A stretch of 64,000 bases of DNA from Bacillus sp. HMF5848 (lineage in GTDB: Bacteria; Bacillota; Bacilli; Bacillales; HMF5848), in NCBI RefSeq assembly GCF_003944835.1, contig NZ_RWIV01000001.1, forward strand, positions 3,382,530-3,446,529, read 5' to 3'. The notes below the pieces were generated by a model, which was given only the letters and a program-made list of their open reading frames with translations, ran no database searches and was not told the DNA's origin. Of this stretch, positions 46,792 to 54,800 are shown piece after piece (the stretch's first letter is position 1; each line of letters starts with the position of its first letter). The position numbers and the translations under genes were made by a program.

Positions 46792-47442
46792 ATGCAATAC
46801 TACAGATTTCAATCCCCTCAAAACATAAACGAGCGTAAAGAAATACGCACGATTCAAGTGCAAGGTGAAGGAACTATATATGCGGCTCCAAATGAAGCAA
46901 CCATTGTACTTGGAGTAGAAACGGAGAATATAAGTTTACAGACAGCACAGACAGAAAATGCGGCTTTAATGAATAAAGTTCTACAAGCTTTACAATCAAT
47001 CGGAATCACTCAAGAACAAGTACAAACGATAGATTTTCGAATCAACCCACAATATGACTTTGAGGATGGTAAGCAACAATTTCGCGGGTATAAAGTAACT
47101 CATATTGTTCAAATTCGAACTTCTCAGTTAACTCGTGTGGGCCACATAGTAGATACAGCGGTTCAAAACGGAGCAAATATTGTCCGTGATGTTTCCTTCT
47201 CTATCACTGATTCTACAAACCTATATCAATATGCTCTCAAAAAGGCACTTGAGCAAGCTACTGTCAAAGCTACCACCATTGCTAATTTTTACGGTGTACC
47301 TTTATCAAATACACCCACTGTTGTAAAAGAAGAATATGAACAAGGAGCTGCTCCCATACCAAGAGCTTTCGCACAAGCAGAAGCAACGCCGATTCAGCCT
47401 GGGCAAATTGGTATTACAGCTAGAGTATTGGTGGAGTATTGA
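46792..47442 (+). CDS. SIMPL-domain (DUF541) protein
   Basis: 216 residues, no signal peptide. The SIMPL domain covers about 20-215: TIQVQGEGTIYAAPNEATI at the start, GVETENISLQTAQTENA, and a C-terminal GQIGITARVLVEY. Members form ring-like oligomers and are linked to stress or signalling, without a clear reaction. A long purine-rich ribosome site (AAAGGAGAGGAGAGG) precedes ATG. Terminator at 47454. Confidence 0.9.
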   Translation: MQYYRFQSPQNINERKEIRTIQVQGEGTIYAAPNEATIVLGVETENISLQTAQTENAALMNKVLQALQSIGITQEQVQTIDFRINPQYDFEDGKQQFRGYKVTHIVQIRTSQLTRVGHIVDTAVQNGANIVRDVSFSITDSTNLYQYALKKALEQATVKATTIANFYGVPLSNTPTVVKEEYEQGAAPIPRAFAQAEATPIQPGQIGITARVLVEY

Positions 47443-47453
47443 TACTAAAAAGA

Positions 47454-47484
47454 AAAGCGAGAAAGGTGCAGCCATTCTCGCTTT
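47454..47484. terminator. Terminator of the SIMPL gene
   Basis: AAAGCGAGAA (47454-47463) pairs with TTCTCGCTTT (47475-47484) around an 11-base loop. Confidence 0.85.
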
Positions 47485-47623
47485 CAAAAATTCTTACATT
47501 ATATCACTTACATGCTAATATCTATATCTATATTGAACTTTTGGACTTTAAAATTTAGTCCTTTTGCATATAGGAGCTATTAATCTATCACAATAATATA
47601 AAAAATGTCACAGTATATTTTTC

Positions 47624-47788
47624 TTAAAAATCATATCTTTTCTTCATTTTGTAATTAATTAATTTATCTAAATACCGACTAAATTTTAGCGTTTTTCTTG
47701 ATGTTAACCCTTCCCTAAGACCAGTTTCAATTAATCTTTCACGGGCTTTTCTAATCTCCGCTTCTAAATGACTACAAGTTTTTTTCAT
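47624..47788 (-). CDS. Spo0E-like aspartyl-phosphate phosphatase (small gene)
   Basis: 54 residues: starts MKKTCSHLEAEIRKARERLI and ends DKLINYKMKKRYDF. The Spo0E family is a short helical hairpin with the signature S-x-x-LD-x-LI; here it reads SRYLDKLI, and the spacing from the first helix is right. Spo0E proteins remove phosphate from Spo0A and delay sporulation. GGAAGGGG lies a little far (about 15 bases) upstream of ATG, so expression may be low. It stands alone between the SIMPL and esterase genes. Confidence 0.85.
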   Translation of the reverse strand: MKKTCSHLEAEIRKARERLIETGLREGLTSRKTLKFSRYLDKLINYKMKKRYDF

Positions 47789-47980
47789 AGATTACACCAA
47801 CGCCCCTTCCTTAATAGGTATTTAGAACTACTATTTATGTTTATTATGACAAAAGAACTATACAATAGTCAAATTTTACGATAAGACATTATATTTTTTG
47901 AAAAAATGGCTATGTTTAGAAGGAGTCGACTAACAAAAGATTTTAAGGAAGGAATGATTACAAAGATATTTTGAGGTGTG

Positions 47981-48020
47981 GATTAGACGGTAATATAACA
48001 ACCTACATTAACGTCTAATC
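47981..48020. repeat. 9-bp perfect inverted repeat
   Basis: GATTAGACG (47981-47989) and CGTCTAATC (48012-48020) with a 22-base loop and no T run. It lies 60 bp past the esterase stop. It may be a weak terminator or an mRNA end structure. Confidence 0.45.
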
Positions 48021-48079
48021 TAATACCTTTAGTAATTTTTGAGGGAACATCTTATACACTTAGTAGATGTCAATTTAAA

Positions 48080-49039
48080 TTACAAGGTTAACAACCTTTG
48101 TAAACAAACATCTACTATATTCGGTAAATTTTCATGACCATATTCATGGTATAGTAGTAGTTCTTTTTCGGATACTATCTTATTAAAAGTAGCGAATTGA
48201 GTGGAAGGTGGACACACTTCGTCTGTTAGGCCTGTTACCCAATGCACGCTAGCTTGGATACGTTCTGCTAGATGTTGAATATCTATGTATCCTAGCTTAG
48301 TAAAAATTTCATTTTCTCTTTCATGTAATGGATCAAACATTCGGAAGTAGTCTGCGATTTCTGCATACGCTGACAGGTTGATATCCATCTCCCACGCACG
48401 TTTATAATCACTTAAAAAAGGATAAATAGCTATAGCTTTCTTTACTTTAGGTTCAAGGGCCGCACAGGCTGTTGCTAAAGCACCACCTTGTGACCACCCC
48501 ATCACGCCAATGCGGTCTTCATTCACACCGTCCATCGACATGAGGATTTGCACCGTTTGAACTGTATCGAGAAACACTTGTCGATAATACATATTGGCAG
48601 AGTTCGGATCATCAATACCACGAATAATATGCCCACGTAATGTCGGTCCTTTTACCGGTACTATGTCCTCTGACAACCCACCTTGTCCGCGACAATCTAA
48701 CGCCAGAACAGTAAATCCTTGTGCTGCATAAGCAATTTTATCAAACCAATCTCCGCTATTCATTGAGTAACCATGAAACATCGCCAACCCAGGTCCAGGT
48801 GTGCTTTGACTTTTTGGTTTTACGAACTTACAGTGTATCCTTGCTCCACCCACCCCTATAAAATAAAGGTGATAACAATCAGCCACATTGTTTTGTATGC
48901 TTGCTGGGATTAACTCATATTGCATTGATAGATTCTCTAAATCTAGTAAAGCTCTAGTCCAATATTCATCGAAATCCATAGGTTTTGGATTAATACCTTG
49001 ATATTTTTTTAAATCGGTTATTGGCATATCAATATACAA
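48080..49039 (-). CDS. CE7 acetyl esterase (acetylxylan esterase / cephalosporin-C deacetylase)
   Basis: 319 residues from a TTG at 49039 that has AAGGAGG 8 bases upstream; this gives the usual CE7 length and start (YIDMPITDLKKYQGINPKP). The in-frame ATG at 49078 lacks a ribosome site. Alpha/beta hydrolase with the CE7 RGQ motif (LDCRGQGG), nucleophile GWSQGG and the C-terminal HE pair in HEYGHENLP. No signal peptide, so it deacetylates imported oligosaccharides in the cytoplasm. Beside a mannan region it probably handles acetylated manno-oligosaccharides. Confidence 0.92.
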   Translation of the reverse strand: MYIDMPITDLKKYQGINPKPMDFDEYWTRALLDLENLSMQYELIPASIQNNVADCYHLYFIGVGGARIHCKFVKPKSQSTPGPGLAMFHGYSMNSGDWFDKIAYAAQGFTVLALDCRGQGGLSEDIVPVKGPTLRGHIIRGIDDPNSANMYYRQVFLDTVQTVQILMSMDGVNEDRIGVMGWSQGGALATACAALEPKVKKAIAIYPFLSDYKRAWEMDINLSAYAEIADYFRMFDPLHERENEIFTKLGYIDIQHLAERIQASVHWVTGLTDEVCPPSTQFATFNKIVSEKELLLYHEYGHENLPNIVDVCLQRLLTL

Positions 49040-49198
49040 TGTTTTAGCCTCCTTGATAGTGTGACCAATGTTAAGCATACGACTACCGTAGTGTTCTTCT
49101 TTCTGGATCCTTAAAGGAAATATATTAAAATGTTTTCTATCACATTACGTAATTATACTGCAATACCTTTCGAAAGTTAGCATAATCCGTTTAACATA

Positions 49199-50089
49199 TT
49201 ACGGTACTAACATAGCTGCTCCAACCACACCAGCATGACCTCCAAGAGCAGCAGGCTTAATCTGTATAGACCTTGCGAGCTCAGGGAATACAAACTCTTT
49301 TACTTTTTGTCTTAGTGGTTCGAGAATCCATTTCTCAGATTTCATTACACCTCCACCAAGAACAAAGACAGCAGGATTGACAGTGTGAGCAATATTGGCA
49401 ATCCCCATAGCTAGATGCGATACTGCTTCTTCAATAATGTTTTGAGCTAATTCATTCCCTTCGTCAGCAAGTGAAAACACTTGCTTAGCCCCTCCACTCA
49501 TATGTAACCTTTCAGCCGCTACTCTGCCAATAGCTGTCCCGCTTGAATAACTTTCAAAAGAGCCCTTATTCAAATTAGAATGCTTATAGCCGTTTGGATT
49601 CAAAATCATGTTGCCTATTTCGCCCGCATAGCCTTGCGCACCATTGAAAATTTGCTTATTGATAACAAATCCTCCACCAATACCCGTGCTTACCGTGATA
49701 TAGTACACACTTTCATAGTCTCTTCCACTACCAATTCTCGCTTCAGCAAGGGCAGCAACATTCGCATCGTTATTTAAATAAACAGGTACGTTAAAATGGT
49801 TAGCAATCAAATTCACAATAGGAACCTTTTCCCACCCAGGTAAGTTAGGAGGACTTAAAATCACCCCTGTTTTATAATCGAGAGGGCCAGGGGCGCCAAT
49901 TCCAATTCCTTTAATTGTCTGATTAACAATTAGCTTTTCAGCTAGCTTAATCATTTTATCAATGACATATGTATACCCTTTATGCGCTTCTGTTTCCTCT
50001 TGAATCATAGTTATTATTTTTCCAGATTGGTCTACAAGCGCTGCTCTAACATGAGTGCCACCCAAATCTATTCCAACTGATAAACTCAC
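49199..50089 (-). CDS. ROK-family sugar kinase
   Basis: 296 residues. ATP loop VGIDLGGTHVRAALVD at the start, catalytic region NNDANVAALAEAR, and GGGVMKSEK near the end. Unlike typical ROK kinases the zinc motif CxCGxxGC is absent: after YAGEIGNMILNPNG the sequence runs YKHSNLNKGSFESYSSG with no cysteine. It probably phosphorylates glucose, fructose or mannose made from manno-oligosaccharides. It lies downstream of manA but behind that gene's terminator, and a cre-like site precedes it. Confidence 0.88.
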   Translation of the reverse strand: MSLSVGIDLGGTHVRAALVDQSGKIITMIQEETEAHKGYTYVIDKMIKLAEKLIVNQTIKGIGIGAPGPLDYKTGVILSPPNLPGWEKVPIVNLIANHFNVPVYLNNDANVAALAEARIGSGRDYESVYYITVSTGIGGGFVINKQIFNGAQGYAGEIGNMILNPNGYKHSNLNKGSFESYSSGTAIGRVAAERLHMSGGAKQVFSLADEGNELAQNIIEEAVSHLAMGIANIAHTVNPAVFVLGGGVMKSEKWILEPLRQKVKEFVFPELARSIQIKPAALGGHAGVVGAAMLVP

Positions 50090-50123
50090 AGTTACACATC
50101 CTTTCCCTTACAAAAAACTTAAA

Positions 50124-50138
50124 CTAAAGCGTTTGCAT
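50124..50138. promoter_or_regulatory. Possible cre (CcpA) site before the ROK kinase gene
   Basis: Reverse complement reads ATGCAAACGCTTTAG, which fits the cre consensus WTGNAANCGNWNNCW except for the C at position 14 (A here) and the last base. It is 35 bp upstream of the start. Confidence 0.5.
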
Positions 50139-50152
50139 TTTTATTGTAAAAA

Positions 50153-50181
50153 AAGTACATCTAGCGTATTAAGATGTACTT
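50153..50181 (-). terminator. Terminator between manA and the ROK kinase gene
   Basis: AAGTACATCT (50153-50162) pairs perfectly with AGATGTACTT (50172-50181); minus-strand reading continues in a run of seven T. Confidence 0.93.
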
Positions 50182-50205
50182 CATAAGTTCAATCCTTGCC
50201 CTAGA

Positions 50206-51138
50206 CTATATATGGGATACAATTAACTTAACATTACCTTCAATAGTGTACTGCTCATAGCCGCTAGGAATGATAAAATGTTGACCTTTGTCTATAGCTA
50301 CACCATCAATCTTTCCTGTCCCTTCAAGAACACTCACAAGCACAAACGGATGAGAGTTTCTAAATAACTGCTTGCCTGAGATCTCTGTTTTATATACCGT
50401 AAAGTACTTACTTTCAACGAGTCTTGTAACCTCTGCCTGTTCCATTGTATGTACTTTATAGCTGTTACTATAGTCTTCATGAGGCACGGTACTAACTGCT
50501 ATACTTTTCTCGATATGTAGCTCTCTCGGTTTTCCGTCTTGTAAGCGATCGTAATCATACACACGATATGTAACATCACTCGATTGCTGTGTTTCTAAAA
50601 TCATCGTTCCTTTTCCGATCGCATGAATAGTACCAGCTGGAATAAAGAAAAAATCCCCTGGCTTTATTTTCACTTTCCGAAGCAATTGCTGCCAATTGCC
50701 GCTTGCAATCATATCTGTCATCTCTTCTTTTGACTTAGCATGATGACCAATTATTAGTTCCGCATCTTCTTCACAGTCAATAATATACCAGCATTCTGTT
50801 TTACCTAGCTCACCGTTTTCAAATTCTTTAGCATAGTCGTCACCTGGATGCACTTGGACACTTAAATCGTCTTTAGCATCTAGAATTTTTGTAAGCAACG
50901 GGAAGCGGTCTCCACTGATGTTTCCGAATAACTCACGATGATTTTCCCAAAGCCAGCTAAGAGTTTTACCCTCGTATGTCCCGTTGGAAATTTGACAATC
51001 GCCGTTCGCATGTGCACTTATTGCCCAGCACTCCCCTGTTTGTTCACTGGGTATATCATATCCAAAGTGGTCTCGTAAGCGTGTACCACCCCAAATTCGC
51101 TCTTGAAATTTCGGCTGTAAAAATAATATTTCACTCAT
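50206..51138 (-). CDS. manA: Mannose-6-phosphate isomerase, class I
   Basis: 310 residues, cupin fold. Zinc ligands are visible in SVQVHPGDDYAKEFE, the Glu of KTECWYI, and a later His in IPAGTIHAIGKG; LETQQSSDVTYRVYDYDR follows. It turns mannose-6-phosphate into fructose-6-phosphate, feeding mannan sugar into glycolysis. The length is that of the short Bacillus ManA/GmuF type. Confidence 0.94.
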   Translation of the reverse strand: MSEILFLQPKFQERIWGGTRLRDHFGYDIPSEQTGECWAISAHANGDCQISNGTYEGKTLSWLWENHRELFGNISGDRFPLLTKILDAKDDLSVQVHPGDDYAKEFENGELGKTECWYIIDCEEDAELIIGHHAKSKEEMTDMIASGNWQQLLRKVKIKPGDFFFIPAGTIHAIGKGTMILETQQSSDVTYRVYDYDRLQDGKPRELHIEKSIAVSTVPHEDYSNSYKVHTMEQAEVTRLVESKYFTVYKTEISGKQLFRNSHPFVLVSVLEGTGKIDGVAIDKGQHFIIPSGYEQYTIEGNVKLIVSHI

Positions 51139-51191
51139 TATTAATAGTCACTCCTTTAAATATACCTCTATATTTTATCGCAACTTTATAA

Positions 51192-51621
51192 AAAAAGATT
51201 GTGTTTATATAGCATTTTTGAAAAGAATTAACATTTAGTCTCACTATCACAATGACTAAAATATTAATGAATTACAATCATCAATTATGTTTTTTGTTGC
51301 GTGTAAAACTCGAGAACCTATTCACGGCGGCGTAATATTCTAATTCATTGTAATAAACTGAACTTAAACACCAGTACCCAAACTTTCAGCTGATTGTCAA
51401 AGAAGATAAATGGTTGTCTCTGCATTACAATTACTCACATTTAATAATTCTCATGAATTACTATCAACGATTTGACACATCTGTTCTGATAAGTTTTTCT
51501 GCTCATTTGCTCCACTAGTATGGGTATCTAGTTAATATCAATATACACATAACTTTAACGATTAAGTATATAACACTAAAAAATTAAAGTTATTCCAATT
51601 TTATTTTTCGGAAAATTGTAA
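51192..51621. other. Long AT-rich gap upstream of the mannanase promoter
   Basis: No gene seen. A loose palindrome around ACTTTAACGATTAAGT (about 51552-51567) resembles the mannan operator and might be a further weak site. Confidence 0.35.
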
Positions 51622-51650
51622 TTGAACATACATGAAATATTCGATATAAT
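51622..51650 (+). promoter_or_regulatory. Promoter of the GH26 mannanase gene
   Basis: TTGAAC (51622-51627) and a perfect TATAAT (51645-51650) with a 17-base spacer. The leader to the ATG at 51874 is about 215 bases and contains an operator-like word and a cre site. Confidence 0.75.
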
Positions 51651-51677
51651 CACTAATAAATAAGATTTTTAATTTAA

Positions 51678-51691
51678 CTTAACGTTAACTT
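51678..51691 (+). promoter_or_regulatory. Operator-like word of the mannan genes (copy 1)
   Basis: CTTAACGTTAACTT, centred on the palindrome TTAAC/GTTAA, about 20-35 bases past the predicted transcription start. The same 14 bases occur at the importer promoter (62875-62888, other strand), and a one-mismatch copy at 63142-63155. Confidence 0.65.
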
Positions 51692-51745
51692 TAATATATT
51701 ATAAAAGTATATTATTAGTAAACAATAAAATTTATCACCTTATAT

Positions 51746-51760
51746 TTGAAAACGCTTACT
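51746..51760 (+). promoter_or_regulatory. cre (CcpA) site in the mannanase leader
   Basis: TTGAAAACGCTTACT matches WTGNAANCGNWNNCW at every fixed position. A site about 90 bases into the transcript suggests a CcpA roadblock when good sugars are present. Confidence 0.8.
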
Positions 51761-51873
51761 GATTTAGTTATTATTGAATATTTTCTAGACAACTACACTA
51801 CTAACTTCAAGGATTCTACTCAAAAAAATCTATGAAATATTCTTCAATAAAAAAATTAAAAAGGAGGCAATTT

Positions 51874-54800
51874 ATGAATGCGTCATTAAAAAAACGTATT
51901 TTTGTGTGGACGTTAATACTCGTTATTATGATTGGGCTACTCCCACGTTATGGCCTACAGGCTGTATCTGCTTCAGAAAGCGAAGAAGTTCTCAGCATTG
52001 ATTTTGAGAGTGTCTATGATACCGAAGGGTGGTTAGCCGATTCAGACACTGGATTCTTTGCAGAAGTTCCAGTCACTCACAACGCAGCAGCTGGTGCGTT
52101 AGAACTTGGAGTTAAATACACTGGTGGAGGCTGGGAGGAAGCTCGTTTTAAAAAAGAGCTAGATGGAATCGATGCAAATGCCCTTGAGTATGACTTATAC
52201 ATTCCTAAAGAAACATGGGACGATGGTTCTTTGTATATCCAAAACATTGCAAAGTTAGGATCTGGTTGGACATGGACTGAACTTTCAATTGATGAGATAC
52301 CAGCAAGTGATAAAGAATCAATGCCGACCGAGGAAATAAATGGGACCACTTATGTGAAACTGCAAAAGGTGGATGAAGCCATTTCTGGAGTTCTTCAGGA
52401 ATTGTACATTCGAATAGCTGGAAAGAATACTACGTTTACTGACTCTATTTTAATAGATAATATGAAGTTATTAAATAAAGCTTCTGATCATAATAATACG
52501 AGTGATGAACTAACCTTTACTTTCAACTCTGACCTAGAAGGATGGCAGGAAGGTTGGGAGTCAGATGCTACATTAAATTCATTCACGCATAGTACTGATG
52601 TTGGCTCTGGAGCAATTAAGGTAGATGTTACATTTGACGAAACGAAGGGCTGGTCCGCTTATTCTTTTAAAAAGATAGTTGGCCCAGATTTTTCTTTTGA
52701 TAACTTCGAAAGTATTAGTTATGAAATTTTTGTACCAAAAGCGCAGTGGTCAAAAGGAATTCTAAAAGTTCAAACCGGCTTAAATAATGATTGGCAAGAA
52801 TTAAAAATTAATGAATTTGATATTAATAGCTTAGACGTTGAAGCAGGAACAGAGTATGTAAAACTCGAATTATCAGTTCCTTTAGATTTAGGATTAAGTA
52901 ATCAAGAATTAGTAATAGGATTAGCAGGAGTAAATAGTGACTATAGCGGTCCTATTTATATTGATAATTATTCTTTGGTGAAACGTCAGTCATCGTCTAA
53001 TCCTGGTAATGCTACAAATGAGTTAGCTATCTATACATTTGATAGTGACATCGCCGGATGGTCAAATGCAGGAACATGGCAAGCGAAATTTGGTAGTCTA
53101 GCTATAGAACATAGTAACGACCTTGGTGACGGAGCATTAAAAATTAATGCTGTATTATCGGGGGATAATACTTGGGAAGAGTTAAAGATTAAAAATAACG
53201 TTCCCGAAATAAGCCAAGCAACGAAAGTATCTTTTGATTTATATATTGACTTATCAATAAGCGATTTAGATAGTGTTCAAGAAAAAGAGATTAAACCATA
53301 TATAATTATCCAAGATTCAGATGGGAATTTTATTAAAATTGGCGAGGGACTCAATAATAAGACACTGTCTGCACTTGAAACCATTACTTTAAACGGTAAA
53401 GAATACGGAAAGGTAACAGTTGAAAACGTTATCTTGCCAACAGAGGCAGAAAACAAAACAGAATTATGGATATGCTTTGTATCAGATAGTATCCCATATA
53501 CAGGCCCTATTTATATTGATAATGTAAAGATTTTAAATGCGCCATTAGGTGGTGGAGATCAAGAAGAGCTTGTTGATCCGAATAACAATCAACCAATAAT
53601 CCCTACAGATAATTTCGATCTTAGTGATGTTAATCTTGTAGATTCTAATGCAACAGCTGAAACGAAATCACTATTTGCATACTTAAAAAACACAAGAAAA
53701 GAGTACACGTTATTCGGACAGCAACATGCAACAAGTCGTGGTGTGACAATTAGCACGCAGGATGGTACACAGTCAGATATTTATAACAATGTTGGTGCTT
53801 TTCCTGCAATCTACGGATGGGATATCGACGGCCTTTGGAATCCAGGCGAATCCGGACCCGGGGAAACGATAGAAGAACGAGCTGCCATCATGGATGATTG
53901 GATTACAAAAGCATATGACCGCGGTGGCATTGTTACATTAAGTGCCCATATGCAAAATTTCGTTACGGGCGGAGCGTATTATGATACAACAGGTAATGTT
54001 GTAAAGCGCATCCTACCCGGTGGTGACCATCATGCTGAATACAATGCTTATTTAGATGAAGTTGCTGCATTTGCAAATGGATTACAAGGTTCAGATGGGA
54101 AGGATATACCTATTTTATTTAGACCGTTTCACGAAAATAACGGAAGCTGGTTTTGGTGGGGTGCCATCCATTGCACAAAGGATGACTATATTAATCTATT
54201 TAGATATACAGTTGAATACTTAAGAGACCAAAAAGGAGTAGACAATTTCTTGTACGTGTATTCTCCGAATGGTCCATTTAAAACAAAAGAGCAATATTTA
54301 GATCGATATCCAGGTGATGATTATATTGATGTCATTGGATATGATCAATATCACGATAGACCTAGCGAAGGTGATGGTGTCATCGATGCAATGGTGAACA
54401 ACGCTAGAATTGTGGTAGAGATTGCAAAGGATAAAGGAAAGATACCTACTTTTTCAGAGGTTGGTATAAGATGGAATGGAAGTAAAGGCTTAAGTAATTC
54501 AAATAATGCCATTCCGGATTGGTTTACAAGATTCCATGAAAAGTTAATGGCTGATGAAACAGCAAAGCAAATCGCCTATACGATGCATTGGGCAAACTGG
54601 GGACTAGATCAATATTTCATTCCTTTTAAAGGCCATCCTGTTCTCGGAAACCATGAAATGATAAATAACTTCATTGAGTTTTATAACAGCGATACGTCCG
54701 TTTTCGGTGACCGTCTTGCTGGAGTATATGATTTAGCGGTTAATACTTCTTCAGAAGAGCCATTTATGTATATTGTAACACCAAGTAACCGACAAGAAAT

